64,000 nt of DNA from an uncultured Chryseobacterium sp. (GCA_913777465.1 CAJYRQ010000063.1:112385-176384); one strand, 5' to 3'; shown: positions 8,472-18,351, numbered from the stretch's first letter. The notes: a model not told the origin generated them from the letters alone. Numbers and translations: made by a program.

Positions 8472-10214
8472 TTATTTTAAACGGATTTCCGAAACGGATG
8501 AACCCTGGGTAACCATCGGGAAGACGTTGTTTTCTTTTCCGACCATCACTTCCAGAAGATAGGCCCCATCATGATGAAGCATCGTTTCCACTGCGTTTTT
8601 CAGGTCTTTTCTTTCCGAAATCCTCTGCCCTTCGATATAATAGCCTTTGGCGACGGCCACGAAATCGGGACTGGTAATGTTGACGAAAGAATAACGTCTG
8701 TCGTGGAAGAGCTGCTGCCACTGCCTTACCATTCCCAGGAATTCATTATTGAGGATCATGATCTTTACTTTCGCTCCGAACTGCATGATGGTCCCCAGCT
8801 CCTGTAAAGTCATCTGGAATCCGCCGTCGCCGATGATGGCCACCACCGTTTTTTCAGGAGCGCCGTACCATGCCCCGATCGCCGCCGGCAATCCGAACCC
8901 CATCGTCCCAAGACCGCCCGAGGTCACACTGGATCTGGACCGGTTGAACCGCGCATACCGGCAGGAAACCATCTGGTGCTGCCCGACATCGGTGGCGATA
9001 ATGGCATCGCCGTCCGTCAGGTCATTCAGCATCTTAATTACCTCTCCCATGGTCATCGTATCGGTCACGGGATTCAGTTCGTTCTGAATAACTTCTTTAA
9101 TTTCCTCTTTTTCCAGCTCACGGAATTCCTGCAGCCAGTCCGAATGGTCGTTTTCCTGAAGGAGTGCCGTGAGCATCGGAAGCGTTTTTTTGCAGTTGCC
9201 CCAAACCGGAACGGTTGTTTTTACGTTTTTATCGATTTCAGCGGGGTCAATATCCAGGTGGATGACTTTCGCCTGCTTGGCATACTTGTCGAGACGGCCC
9301 GTTACCCGGTCGTCGAAACGCATGCCTACGGCAATCAGCACATCGCATTCGTTGGTCATCACGTTCGGGGCATAATTCCCATGCATGCCCAGCATCCCGA
9401 CATGCAGTTGATGATCGGTCGGCAAAGCGCTCAGTCCCATCACCGTAGCAGCCGCCGGAAGATTCACCTTTTCGATAAAGGCTTTGAATTCTTCTTCCGC
9501 TTTTCCGAGAATAACGCCCTGACCAAATACCACAAAAGGCTTTTTCGCCTGATTAATCAGTTCTGCCGCCCGTTCGATATATTCGTTTCGGATTTCCGGC
9601 TCCGGGCGGTAGCTTCGGATGTGGGTGCATTTTTTATAACCCGTATATCCGAACAGCTGCAGCTGCGCATTTTTGGTAATATCGATGAGGACCGGGCCGG
9701 GCCGGCCGGTTGCGGCAATGTGAAAGGCTTTGGCCATTGCTTCCTGAATTTCGTTAGCATCGGTTACCTGGTAATTCCATTTGGTGACCGGCGTGGTAAT
9801 GTTGATGACATCGGTTTCCTGGAAAGCGTCCGTCCCCAAAAGGGAAGCAAATACCTGCCCGGTGATACAGACGATCGGGTTGCTGTCGATCATCGCATCC
9901 GCAAGGCCGGTTACGAGGTTGGTCGCTCCCGGACCGCTGGTGGCAAAGACCACCCCTGTTTTCCCGGAAGTCCGGGCAAATCCCTGGGCCGCGTGGATCG
10001 CGCCCTGCTCATGGCGGACCAGGATATGTTTCAGCTTTTCGGAATAATCGTACAATGCATCGTAAATTGGCATGATGGCCCCGCCGGGATACCCGAAAAC
10101 CGTATCAACATTTTCTGCCAGCAAAGCTTCCAGAACGGCTTTGGATCCGGAAATTTCCACTGTTTCCGGCTGTGGGGCTTTATTATTTTCTGTTTTTGAT
10201 AGGGTCGTATTCAT
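8472..10214 (-). CDS. ilvB: Acetolactate synthase large (catalytic) subunit
   Basis: 580 residues. Thiamine-diphosphate enzyme joining two pyruvates, or pyruvate and 2-oxobutanoate, for valine and isoleucine. The catalytic glutamate is Glu69 in RHEQGAIHAAQGFAR. The ThDP/Mg motif GDGGFQMTLQELGT and the NNEFLGMVRQWQ loop are present. The first 20 residues are a polar extension. It lies in the operon between ilvD (225-base gap upstream) and ilvN. Confidence 0.96.
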   Translation of the reverse strand: MNTTLSKTENNKAPQPETVEISGSKAVLEALLAENVDTVFGYPGGAIMPIYDALYDYSEKLKHILVRHEQGAIHAAQGFARTSGKTGVVFATSGPGATNLVTGLADAMIDSNPIVCITGQVFASLLGTDAFQETDVINITTPVTKWNYQVTDANEIQEAMAKAFHIAATGRPGPVLIDITKNAQLQLFGYTGYKKCTHIRSYRPEPEIRNEYIERAAELINQAKKPFVVFGQGVILGKAEEEFKAFIEKVNLPAAATVMGLSALPTDHQLHVGMLGMHGNYAPNVMTNECDVLIAVGMRFDDRVTGRLDKYAKQAKVIHLDIDPAEIDKNVKTTVPVWGNCKKTLPMLTALLQENDHSDWLQEFRELEKEEIKEVIQNELNPVTDTMTMGEVIKMLNDLTDGDAIIATDVGQHQMVSCRYARFNRSRSSVTSGGLGTMGFGLPAAIGAWYGAPEKTVVAIIGDGGFQMTLQELGTIMQFGAKVKIMILNNEFLGMVRQWQQLFHDRRYSFVNITSPDFVAVAKGYYIEGQRISERKDLKNAVETMLHHDGAYLLEVMVGKENNVFPMVTQGSSVSEIRLK

Positions 10215-10439
10215 TATTTTGTTTTTTTTAACTATAAATTGTCAGGCCGTCACAAGGCCGTCGAAGAGTGATTGGTTTGGCTGCTAATTTTTAAATGAAT
10301 CCCAGGCATTTTATTTAATAATGGAAAACAATATTCCGTTGTATTTCCTGAGTTTATTTAAAGAGTACAGTTGATGATGGCAGGAAAAAACTTCAGGCAT
10401 CCAGCTTCCCGCACGGCCTGTTAACCTGTTTCCAGAAAC

Positions 10440-12125
10440 TTATAAATCCGTAACACAGCCCTGAGAGGCGTCTGCTACCGATTTTGCATATTTATAGAGG
10501 ATTCCCTTTTTCACTTTATAGTCCGGCTGCTGGAATTCCGCTTTTCTGGCGGCAATTTCGTCATTGGACAACAGGGCGTTGATGGTATTTTTTTCGGCAT
10601 CCAGCTCGATGACATCACCGTCTTTAATGAGCCCGATCAGTCCGCCGCAGAATGCTTCAGGAGTGATGTGGCCGACGACAAAACCGTGGGTTCCTCCCGA
10701 AAAGCGGCCGTCTGTGATGAGGGCTACGTTTTTTCCCAAACCGGTCCCCATCAGTGCGGAGGTAGGCTTCAACATTTCCGGCATCCCGGGTGCGCCTTTC
10801 GGGCCTTCGTTTTTAATGACCACCACATTACCCTTCCGGATTTTCCCGTCTTCGATGCCTTTGATGAATTCTTTTTCACCGTTAAAAACAATTGCCGTTC
10901 CCCGAAAATAGCTTCCTTCTTTCCCTGTAATTTTGGCCACCGACCCTTTTTCGGCAAGATTTCCGTACATGATCCGGATGTGGCCGGTTTCCTTGATCGG
11001 GTTTTTAATATCGCGGATAATGTTCTGCTCCCTGTCGATAACCGACGTTACGTGTTCCAGGTTTTCCACCACCGTTTTACCGGTTACCGTAAGGCATTCG
11101 CCGTGAAGCAGTCCGAGATCCAGCAGGTACTTCATCACCGCCGGAATGCCGCCTACTTTGTGCAGGTCTTCCATCAGGTATTTTCCGCTGGGCTTGAGGT
11201 CGGCCAGGAAGGGCGTTTCATCGCTGATTCTCTGGAAATCGTCCAAGGTAAGATCATAACCGATGGCTTTGGCAATGGCGATAAAATGGAGAACCGCATT
11301 GGTGCTCCCGCCCAAAATCATAATCAGCCGGAGGGCATTTTCAAAAGCTTTCGGGGTCATGATATCCGACGGCTTGATGTCTTTTTCCAGCAGGATTTTT
11401 ACGTAATGCCCCGCAAAACGGCATTCTTCTTTTTTTTCGCGGCTCAGCGCAGGATAAGACGAAGAATACGGCAGGCTCATTCCTAAAGCTTCAATGGCAG
11501 AAGCCATGGTATTGGCCGTGTACATTCCCCCGCACGCACCGGCGCTCGGACAGGAATTCTCGATCACGCCCTGAAAGTCTTCTTCGGAGATCCTGCCGGC
11601 AATTTTATTTCCCAAAGCTTCAAAAGCGGAAACGATGTTCAGGTCTTCCCCTTTGTAATGGCCTGGGGCAATGCTGCCGCCGTAGACCATGATGGAAGGA
11701 CGGTCCAGCCTTGCCATGGCGATGAGGGAGCCCGGCATGTTTTTGTCGCAGCCCGGCACGGTGATCAGCGCGTCGTAATACTGTCCTGCACAAACGGTTT
11801 CAATGGAATCGGCAATGATGTCGCGGCTTACCAGTGAATACCGCATCCCGTCCGTCCCGTTCGTCATTCCGTCGCTGATCCCGATGGTATGGAACATCAG
11901 CCCAACCAGGTCCTGCTCCTTAACGCCGGTCTTTACCACTTCGGCAAGGCCGTTGAGGTGCATATTGCAGGTATTTCCGTCATAGCCCATACTGGCGATG
12001 CCGACCTGCGCTTTATCAAAGTCTTCCTTCTGAAATCCGATCCCGTAGAACATGGCCTGGGTAGCCGGCTGCGTCGGGTCTTTCGTCAGGGTTTTCGAAT
12101 ATCTGTTCAGTTCCGTATTACACAT
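10440..12125 (-). CDS. ilvD: Dihydroxy-acid dehydratase
   Basis: 561 residues; Fe-S dehydratase that makes the 2-oxo acids preceding valine and isoleucine. Cluster and active-site motifs are [22 protein letters not shown] and [16 protein letters not shown]. The C-terminal swivelling-domain motif [11 protein letters not shown] is present. The length is typical. It overlaps the end of ilvE by 8 bases, which suggests translational coupling. Confidence 0.96.
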   Translation of the reverse strand: MCNTELNRYSKTLTKDPTQPATQAMFYGIGFQKEDFDKAQVGIASMGYDGNTCNMHLNGLAEVVKTGVKEQDLVGLMFHTIGISDGMTNGTDGMRYSLVSRDIIADSIETVCAGQYYDALITVPGCDKNMPGSLIAMARLDRPSIMVYGGSIAPGHYKGEDLNIVSAFEALGNKIAGRISEEDFQGVIENSCPSAGACGGMYTANTMASAIEALGMSLPYSSSYPALSREKKEECRFAGHYVKILLEKDIKPSDIMTPKAFENALRLIMILGGSTNAVLHFIAIAKAIGYDLTLDDFQRISDETPFLADLKPSGKYLMEDLHKVGGIPAVMKYLLDLGLLHGECLTVTGKTVVENLEHVTSVIDREQNIIRDIKNPIKETGHIRIMYGNLAEKGSVAKITGKEGSYFRGTAIVFNGEKEFIKGIEDGKIRKGNVVVIKNEGPKGAPGMPEMLKPTSALMGTGLGKNVALITDGRFSGGTHGFVVGHITPEAFCGGLIGLIKDGDVIELDAEKNTINALLSNDEIAARKAEFQQPDYKVKKGILYKYAKSVADASQGCVTDL

Positions 12126-13020
12126 ATTGCGGCTGGGTTTTCAGGTAAGCATAATCTTCTTCAAGCACCAGATGCCGGTACGCCTGCTGCACCCTGGACG
12201 AAAGGCTGTTCTCCCAACTGAGGTTGAAAGGAACATTGTCCAGAGAGTCCAGGGCTACGATTTCGGCGGCAGTTCCACAGAAAAACCCGGCCTCCGCCCC
12301 CTGCATTTCCTCCGGCTTAAAGAATTTTTCCTCGGTTGGAATTCCCAGTTCCTTACAGATTTCAAAAACAGTAGCGCGGGTAATTCCCGGAAGGATATTC
12401 CCTTTGGCCGGCGTGAACAATTTTCCATCTTTTTCGTAAAATACGTTAGCTCCTGAACTTTCCGCCACATTTCCGTTTTCATCCAGTACCAAGGCCTCAT
12501 CGAATCCTTTGTCTTTGGCTTCCTGGCATGCCAGAATGGAGTTTACATAGTGACCGCTTACTTTTGCTTCCACCTTAAACGCTTTGGGATTCGGGCGTTG
12601 GAAAGAGGATGTCATGATCCTCATTCTGTTGGCCAGATAACCGTTGTCCCAGTTCCAGACTTCAATGACAAGATAGCTTTTCCGGCCTTTGGAAAGGGCC
12701 ATATTGGGCGAACAGATGACAATCGGACGGATGTAAGCGTTTTCCAGGTTGTTCATTTCCAAAAGCTTATAGGTTGCGTCTACCATTTCTTCCGTCGAGT
12801 AGCTGAAAGGCATCATCATGGCTTCCGCAGATCTCCTGAGGCGGTCGTAATGTTCTTCTGCTTTGAAGATCCTAGCGCCATTCGCGGTTTTATAAGATTT
12901 GATGCCTTCGAACACCGCATAGCCATAGTGCAGGGACTGTCCGTATAAATCGGTTTTCGCATCTTTTGCTTTCATATATTCTCCATCGAAGAAGAGCAAG
13001 CTGTCATCATTGTAATACAT
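12118..13020 (-). CDS. ilvE: Branched-chain amino acid aminotransferase
   Basis: 300 residues; class IV PLP aminotransferase that performs the last step of isoleucine and valine (and leucine) synthesis. The PLP lysine is Lys153 in [21 protein letters not shown] near residue 31, and [17 protein letters not shown] and [14 protein letters not shown] near the C-terminus, are diagnostic. It is the first structural gene of the operon; its start lies 46 bases after the attenuator hairpin. Confidence 0.95.
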   Translation of the reverse strand: MYYNDDSLLFFDGEYMKAKDAKTDLYGQSLHYGYAVFEGIKSYKTANGARIFKAEEHYDRLRRSAEAMMMPFSYSTEEMVDATYKLLEMNNLENAYIRPIVICSPNMALSKGRKSYLVIEVWNWDNGYLANRMRIMTSSFQRPNPKAFKVEAKVSGHYVNSILACQEAKDKGFDEALVLDENGNVAESSGANVFYEKDGKLFTPAKGNILPGITRATVFEICKELGIPTEEKFFKPEEMQGAEAGFFCGTAAEIVALDSLDNVPFNLSWENSLSSRVQQAYRHLVLEEDYAYLKTQPQYV

Positions 13021-13066
13021 ACTGTATTGGTTTTTTATATTAAATTTTAAATTTCAGGCATAAAAA

Positions 13067-13093
13067 AAACCATTCCCGCGATGAGAATGGTTT
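13067..13093 (-). terminator. Attenuator terminator of the ilv operon leader
   Basis: Read on the minus strand, AAACCATTC pairs with GAATGGTTT (9 bp, loop TCATCGCGG) and is followed by eight T. It lies between the leader peptide and ilvE, so it is an intrinsic terminator in the 5' leader. The 5' arm can instead pair with 13124-13135; see the leader region entry. Confidence 0.88.
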
Positions 13094-13135
13094 GTATTAT
13101 CTTGTTTTAATAATTATCACGAGCCATTACCCATC
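13080..13135 (-). promoter_or_regulatory. Predicted antiterminator of the ilv leader
   Basis: On the minus strand GATGGGTAATGG (13135-13124, within the last codons of the leader peptide) can pair with CCATTCTCATC (13090-13080, the 5' arm of the terminator) with one bulged T. That is 11 pairs including one G-U. This pairing and the terminator exclude each other. A ribosome stalled at the Ile codons leaves the upstream arm free to form the antiterminator. A ribosome that reaches the stop codon covers it and lets the terminator form. Confidence 0.7.
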
Positions 13136-13188
13136 ACCGGAAATCCGATAATAACAGAAATGACAATAATGATAATCGTGTGGTTCAT
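13117..13188 (-). CDS. ilv operon leader peptide (attenuation)
   Basis: 23 codons from the ATG at 13188 to a TGA at 13117. Residues 5-14 are IIIIVISVII; in all there are seven Ile and three Val codons and no Leu. This matches the operon's products, because all genes downstream are for isoleucine and valine. The peptide is followed by mutually exclusive antiterminator and terminator pairings. It is too short to be found by ordinary gene callers. Confidence 0.88.
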   Translation of the reverse strand: MNHTIIIIVISVIIGFPVMGNGS

Positions 13189-13206
13189 TTTTGATATTTA
13201 ATGATA

Positions 13207-13214
13207 CAAATGTA
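13207..13214 (-). promoter_or_regulatory. Likely -7 promoter box of the ilv operon
   Basis: TACATTTG on the minus strand fits the Bacteroidetes consensus TAnnTTTG and places transcription start roughly 10 bases before the leader ATG. No well-spaced -33 TTG is visible; the nearest is 13 bases away. The remainder of 13215-13379 shows nothing recognisable. Confidence 0.55.
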
Positions 13215-13379
13215 TAATTAATTTTGACAAATATTGGATTTTTAACAAAATTTATTCGTTTAAGCTGATGAAATCCTATGCCGAATCCGTTGTATTTACG
13301 ATATTCATTAATTAATGAACAGATTATAAATCCTTGATTTTCAACCGGTTAAACGGACAAAAATTACGGTGCCTGAAAT

Positions 13380-13466
13380 TTAAATTCCCGGCATTGAAAA
13401 TTCGGTATGTTCTTTAAACAGGTTGGGATTTATCGGACCGGTGACCGGTCCGGATACGGTAGTCAT
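13380..13466 (-). CDS. Possible 28-residue small protein
   Basis: An open frame from the ATG at 13466 to a TAA, beginning MTTVSGPVTGPINPNLF. It lies just downstream of the Crp/Fnr gene on the same strand. The coding is plausible but unsupported. Its first half overlaps an inverted repeat (GGACCGG/CCGGTCC, 13438-13454) that may be the real feature. No family was recognised. Confidence 0.25.
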   Translation of the reverse strand: MTTVSGPVTGPINPNLFKEHTEFSMPGI

Positions 13467-13483
13467 TTTCACTTCATCCTTTT

Positions 13484-14080
13484 CTAATAATAAATTTTCG
13501 TGTTGTCGATCCTTAAAATATTCAGTTTTTCCATTTTCTTTACTGTGCGGATCAGGGTTTCTACCCGCAATCCGGTAAGGGAAGCAAGCTGGGATCTTGT
13601 GAAAGGAACTACGAAGCTGTATTTTTCGTTGTAGCCAAAATATCCTTTCATATAGTCCAGAAGTTTCTGGATTCTGATCTGCGGATCGAGGATCGCAAGG
13701 AAGGAAGAAATCACATAGCGGAAATGCAGCCGGTCCGCAGTGTAGCGGCTGACCTTAAAAAAGAGATTAGGCTGCTGGTGGATGAGATTAAGGTATATCT
13801 TTTTATCCAGCTTAATAACGGTGCAATCCGTAACTGCTATGGCATTGACGGCGTACTGCTTATCGGTAAGGAGATAGGTTTCTCCGAAGCAGTGGCCTTC
13901 AAAGGGAAACCCGTGGACAAATTCTTTTCCGTCTTCAAAAAAGTTATTAATTTTCACCACGCCGGACCTTATCTGGAAGTAATACTGTGCAAAGCCGCCT
14001 TCCTTAAAAATAAAATCATCCAGCGCAAAATCCTGCACAATACCTCCATGTTCCAATAAAATTTCTTCAGATATAACCAT
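13484..14080 (-). CDS. Crp/Fnr-family transcriptional regulator
   Basis: 198 residues. The N-terminal 120 residues form a cyclic-nucleotide-binding-like beta barrel (FIFKEGGFAQYYFQIRSGVV, then FPFEGHCFGE). A helix-turn-helix follows at the C-terminus (FTRSQLASLTGLRVETLIRT). No cysteine cluster of the FNR type is present, so oxygen sensing by an Fe-S cluster is unlikely. The gene is transcribed toward the ilv leader, 295 bases ahead of it, but has no evident coupling. An inverted repeat TTAGGTA/TACCTAA lies at 14106-14132 upstream of the start and could be an operator. Confidence 0.85.
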   Translation of the reverse strand: MVISEEILLEHGGIVQDFALDDFIFKEGGFAQYYFQIRSGVVKINNFFEDGKEFVHGFPFEGHCFGETYLLTDKQYAVNAIAVTDCTVIKLDKKIYLNLIHQQPNLFFKVSRYTADRLHFRYVISSFLAILDPQIRIQKLLDYMKGYFGYNEKYSFVVPFTRSQLASLTGLRVETLIRTVKKMEKLNILRIDNTKIYY

Positions 14081-14105
14081 ATAGTGATTATTGTTGTTGT
14101 ATTTT

Positions 14106-14132
14106 TAGGTAAAATTAAAAAAAATACCTAAT
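14106..14132. promoter_or_regulatory. Inverted repeat upstream of the Crp/Fnr gene, possible operator
   Basis: TTAGGTA and TACCTAA separated by an A/T-only 13-base spacer, about 25 bases before the regulator's ATG. Autoregulation is common in this family, but the half sites do not match the classical TGTGA/TCACA. Confidence 0.35.
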
Positions 14133-14347
14133 ATTTCGTGCATACGCAAGCAAATTAGTTACTATTAAGAATAAAAAATCAATCATAATGATTAAATATT
14201 AAATCAAACTAAACGTGTGCAGCAATGGTATTAAAAATTGATATCGACGTAACGATCTGCTTCGGCGACCTGATGACTGAAACCTGCTGATTATATGCCG
14301 CATCCGGTAATCTGCTGTTGATGCCGGATAAAATGCGACAGGAAATT

Positions 14348-14797
14348 TCAACGGCATCTCCAGATCACCTGATGGGCCGGAATATCGGTAGCCGTTCCTT
14401 TGATGGTAACCAACATCTGTTCTTTGATGTAGTTTCTCCCGGAATTTCCCTGGCTGTCCCTGTATTCGCCCATCACAAAACCTTCTTTCAGCAGGTCCTG
14501 ATGGAACCGGTGCACTTCTGCCTCATCCTGGGTAACCAGAGAAAGCGCCATGCAGTTCCGGGCATTTGTAAATACGGTAAGCACTTTAAAATGGCCGGTG
14601 TTCCGGTTCGCGTTGGCATACACCCGGTTGCCGGGATCTTCCATATCCGTGTTTCTTTCCAGATCAAAATGTTCTGCCAGCTTGGTATCCAGATTTTGCA
14701 GGGAACCCGATGTCAGGTGTCGGAGGTTATTAACGGTCAGCAGCTGAGCCGTCAGGATTTTTCCGCACATGATAAAAAATAACACTAAAGTTTTCAT
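14348..14797 (-). CDS. Small secreted protein of unknown function
   Basis: 149 residues with a signal peptide (MKTLVLFFIMCGKILTAQ). The mature part contains FKVLTVFTNARNCMALSLVT and a charged C-terminal half. No domain was recognised. It follows cyanophycinase on the same strand with a 126-base gap and may be co-transcribed with it. The plus-strand ORF over the same bases is a shadow: only this strand gives a signal peptide. Confidence 0.6.
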   Translation of the reverse strand: MKTLVLFFIMCGKILTAQLLTVNNLRHLTSGSLQNLDTKLAEHFDLERNTDMEDPGNRVYANANRNTGHFKVLTVFTNARNCMALSLVTQDEAEVHRFHQDLLKEGFVMGEYRDSQGNSGRNYIKEQMLVTIKGTATDIPAHQVIWRCR

Positions 14798-14923
14798 CTT
14801 CTATTTTCCCGCAAAAAAAAGGATTTATGGCAAAGCATTTCATGACTGCCGTCACAAACAGGCCTGATGAACAAACGATCCGGTTTATGGCTAACTTCAT
14901 TTACAAAGGTTAAGGAAACCATT

Positions 14924-15775
14924 CTACCCACAGTTGTTTTCCAGTGTCTGAATATTTTCCAGCTGCCCTGAAGATAAGTCGATCCTGCAGCCATCGGTCA
15001 GCATGCTCATGACCAGGTTATCGATAAATACCGGCTCGCCTTTTTCAGCCGTTCCGCAATTGGTATGCTGAATGTTGCGAGGATTCAGAATTACCACCGT
15101 CCCAGATCCTTTGCAGACGGCATGCTTTCCGTTTTCAATAAGCAGTGCGGTATCTTCCCCCAAGCCGATCCCCAGGCAGTCCCGCTGCATGGTTACGGCA
15201 TGGGCAAGCCTTCCGATCCTGCCCCGGTTCATAAAATGGGTATCCACGATACCGTTTTTCAACAACCCGAGGCCGGAACCCAGGGTAAGATCATTTTCCA
15301 GTATGGCTTCCTCATCCAGGGCATCGCAGATGATGTGTTGCGGCATGCACATGGCTCCCGCGCTTGTTCCGGCAATCATAAAACCTTCTTCATGGAGGTA
15401 TTTCTCGCTGAGCAGGGCTGCAATAGGAGTCTCTTTAATTTCCTTACAGATCCTGTTCTGATCGCCTCCTGTAAAAAATACAGTTCTCGCCTCCGTTATA
15501 CGCCCGTAATATTTTTCTGCGTTCTCTTTGGACAGATGGATAAAACCAACATTGGTAAAGCCCGTCTCTGCAAAGGTCTTCGCATAGCTTTCGCGCATGC
15601 TTTCCGGTTCCGAACTGGCTGATGTAATGACTTCGATACGGTCGTCATGATGATCAACAAGAAGTTTAAGAATCTGATAAGGTGAAAAATTTTTATTATC
15701 ATCTTCAATGGAAACCCGGTTTCCTATTTTATCTTCATTACCGCCGATAATGAGTAATTTTCCTTTTGGATTCAT
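14924..15775 (-). CDS. cphB: Cyanophycinase (peptidase S51)
   Basis: 283 residues; serine exopeptidase family that cleaves cyanophycin (multi-L-arginyl-poly-L-aspartate) to beta-Asp-Arg dipeptides. The nucleophile is Ser138 in AGTSAGAMCMP. The flanking FFTGGDQNRIC and LGLGEDTALLIENG motifs and the start LLIIGGNEDK match the family. It lacks an obvious signal peptide, so it is probably cytoplasmic. No cyanophycin synthetase or isoaspartyl dipeptidase is nearby, so the enzyme may serve imported polymer or another beta-aspartyl substrate. Confidence 0.88.
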   Translation of the reverse strand: MNPKGKLLIIGGNEDKIGNRVSIEDDNKNFSPYQILKLLVDHHDDRIEVITSASSEPESMRESYAKTFAETGFTNVGFIHLSKENAEKYYGRITEARTVFFTGGDQNRICKEIKETPIAALLSEKYLHEEGFMIAGTSAGAMCMPQHIICDALDEEAILENDLTLGSGLGLLKNGIVDTHFMNRGRIGRLAHAVTMQRDCLGIGLGEDTALLIENGKHAVCKGSGTVVILNPRNIQHTNCGTAEKGEPVFIDNLVMSMLTDGCRIDLSSGQLENIQTLENNCG

Positions 15776-15974
15776 TGTTTTTGCTGTTTGGTAGTCTATT
15801 TATCTATTCTCATCCGAAGATAGAGAGAAAGCCAAATAATCTTATTGATCGTAATCAAAACCCGGTGAAATATGGTAGTGATATGGTAGTTTATGATGAT
15901 TTTTCTTTAAATAATTATATGTTTTAATCTCTCCTTTGCAGCAACAGTAACCCGCAACTTACAAAAGGATTTTG

Positions 15975-15982
15975 TATCTTTA
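15975..15982 (+). promoter_or_regulatory. Possible -7 box of the cysteine desulfurase gene
   Basis: TATCTTTA differs from TAnnTTTG at the last base and lies 34 bases before the ATG. No -33 element is obvious. Confidence 0.3.
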
Positions 15983-16015
15983 TGGTAGACCAACTGAAGA
16001 ATTTCTTATTTTAAT

Positions 16016-17155
16016 ATGATTTCCCCAAACATTTACCTTGATCATAATGCGACCACGAGGCCTGACGAAAACGTAGTGCAGGCCATGCTTCCTTTTTTTA
16101 CGGAATATTATTACAATCCGGGCAGCAGCCATCTCGCAGGACTTACCTTGAATGAACTGGTTGATGATGCCCGCTGGCAGATCGCTGATCTTATCGGAAG
16201 CAGGCCGGAAGAAATGGTATATACTTCAGGAGCTACAGAATCGGTGAATCTTGCCATACGGGGGATTTCAAACGGTGGAAGGGATCATCTGATCACTTTA
16301 TGCACCGAACATAAGGCGGTTTTGGACACGGTAAAGGACCATGCCCGGAGAAATAATCTGGCCTGCTCCATCCTTCCCGTTCAAAGCGACGGATTGCTTG
16401 ATCCGGATGTCCTGGAAAAAACGATCACGGATAAAACCCTTCTGGTAAGCATCATGCTGGTGAATAACGAGACCGGAACTATTCAGGACATCAGAAAAAT
16501 CAGCGAAATCGTTCACGCAAAAGGGGCTTTCCTGTTGTGCGATGCCACGCAGGCGGTGGGAAAAATCCCGGTGGATGTTCAGGAGCTTGGTATTGATTTA
16601 ATGGCCTTTTCCGCGCATAAGTTCTACGGACCGAAAGGGGTCGGCGGCCTTTATGTTTCAGGAAGAGTCAAAAAATACCTGGAAGCACAGATTACCGGAG
16701 GCGGACAGCAGAAAAACAGGCGGAGCAGCACCCTGAATGTCCCGGGGATTATCGGGATGGCCAAAGCCTGTGAGATCGCAAAAGAAAATATGACCCGTGA
16801 CATTGCTTATGTAAAGGCCCTTCGCGACAGCCTGGAAAACAGATTGCTGAATATCGAAGGAACTGCCGTGAACGGATCTGTTGAAAACCGGATATTCAAT
16901 ACCTCGAACATCATGTTTAAAAATGTATTTTCAGAACAGCTGATTATAGCTTTGCAGCATATTTCGGTATCCAGCGGATCAGCCTGTTCATCAGTGACCA
17001 CCGAACCGTCGCATGTCCTGAAAGGCATCGGGTTGAGCGATGAAGATGCATTATGCTCCATCCGTTTCAGCTTAGGAAAAGACAATACGGAAGAGGAAAT
17101 TGATGTGGTGGTAGAAAGAATTTCGGAATTAGTGGCGCAGTTCAGGAAAGGGTAA
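16016..17155 (+). CDS. Cysteine desulfurase (NifS/IscS family)
   Basis: 379 residues; PLP enzyme moving sulfur from cysteine to a protein persulfide. The PLP lysine is Lys202 in FSAHKFYGPKG. The catalytic cysteine is Cys324 in SSGSACSSVTTEPSHVL, on the long loop typical of group I enzymes. The start NIYLDHNATTRPDENV is canonical. It stands alone without iscU or suf genes. Because it is 1.2 kb from a molybdenum hydroxylase cluster, it could feed sulfur to XdhC, FdhD or the MoaD/MoeB system, but that is inference. Confidence 0.9.
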   Translation: MISPNIYLDHNATTRPDENVVQAMLPFFTEYYYNPGSSHLAGLTLNELVDDARWQIADLIGSRPEEMVYTSGATESVNLAIRGISNGGRDHLITLCTEHKAVLDTVKDHARRNNLACSILPVQSDGLLDPDVLEKTITDKTLLVSIMLVNNETGTIQDIRKISEIVHAKGAFLLCDATQAVGKIPVDVQELGIDLMAFSAHKFYGPKGVGGLYVSGRVKKYLEAQITGGGQQKNRRSSTLNVPGIIGMAKACEIAKENMTRDIAYVKALRDSLENRLLNIEGTAVNGSVENRIFNTSNIMFKNVFSEQLIIALQHISVSSGSACSSVTTEPSHVLKGIGLSDEDALCSIRFSLGKDNTEEEIDVVVERISELVAQFRKG

Positions 17156-18327
17156 GATGTTGTGAATCTTTTATTTAACCGCAAAAGGGTCAAAAGAGAT
17201 ATATGCTATTAAATTAATCTGAATATCAGATGCTTTAATATATAAGTCACATCAGATTTAATTTCCTAGTGACTGGGCGGAGCCGAAGCCGCATTGTTAT
17301 CTACATCGTGCGCAGCAGACCATTTTACCACAAAAGGCACAAAAGAGATTGACACTGTTTAAAAAAGTTGAATGCTTTACGATGAATAAGCGCACAAAAG
17401 CTTTTAAAAATCAAAGATTTTTATGCTTGCATTTTGAAAAGGATGACAAGCATTGGTGGAGGAGATTATTCTAAGCTACTCTAACGTCAACTCGAAGAAG
17501 AACCCGCATCAATAGGCTGGAAGATGGAAGCTGGATGCCGGAAGTTTCTCATTTCAGACATAAGTTCAAAGGTCTTTATCATCAAACTGAGTAGGTGTCA
17601 CTTTCTCAGAGAAGTTTTTATTTAATCCTGAATAACCAGTTTTGGTTATTTTTCAATTAGGGTGCTTTAAAGTTCCGGAGGAACAACTTAGTAAAGGATA
17701 GGATGAAATCCTATCAGAAGGGCAAATCATTTATTCATTCTACTGCCAACAGGAATTTTATTGATAAGTCTTAATTTTATTTTTTAAATAATTAAAAGAC
17801 TGAATATAAGTCCAATATTGCCGAATTTACGTTACTCTATGGTCCGTAAAATCTGTGTAATCGATATAACTCTTTTTTCATTTCGGGAAATCTAAATGCG
17901 AATTTCTCCTTTCTATTCGCTTATACGATGTTGAGATTCATTTCGGAATAACAAACGATGGAAAGGAAACTCAGCTTGAAAACTAAACGTCCGGTTATCA
18001 TTCCATGCGAATCTCTAATACCATATTTAGATTCCCTTCGGGAATGACAATCGAGGTGTTCTAAAACTGTAAAATAATTATTCGGTTTTTAATTAAAATT
18101 TCCATATCTTTTGTCATTAACTTCTTTGAATCTTCGATATAATCTAAACGCAAATCTTTCATGTGCTCTAATACCATGTTTAGATTCCTTTCAGAATGAA
18201 AAGCGTTGTGTAAAATTTTTGCAGCAGTAAAATGTGCGCAATCATCTGTAAAAGAGTGTAAATCTATGTGTTAAACTGCCATGATTTGCAAAAATCTGTA
18301 ATGGTGTTTTCAGTTCAGTTATCGTTC
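17156..18327. repeat. Gene-free stretch made of diverged R1, R2 and R3 repeats
   Basis: R3 lies at about 17269-17297. R1-like units TTCGCTTATACGATGTTGAG (17917), ATACCATATTTAGATTCCC (18017) and ATACCATGTTTAGATTCC (18171) are each followed by a TTCGGAATnAC-type tail. An R2 relic lies at 18237-18290. No protein gene was found. Confidence 0.6.
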
Positions 18328-18351
18328 AAAAAAAACGGGCTGAAGCCCGTT
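18328..18351 (-). terminator. Terminator of the PaoABC-like operon
   Basis: AACGGGC/GCCCGTT with a TGAA loop. On the minus strand it is followed by a run of eight T, 29 bases after the stop of the molybdopterin subunit gene. Confidence 0.85.

Noticed and set aside
14225-14290. 21-codon plus-strand ORF upstream of the Crp/Fnr gene
   Set aside because: No promoter box, no conserved features and too short to judge.
14318-14782. 154-codon plus-strand ORF over the small secreted protein
   Set aside because: The minus-strand frame has a proper signal peptide. The plus frame shows no family features.
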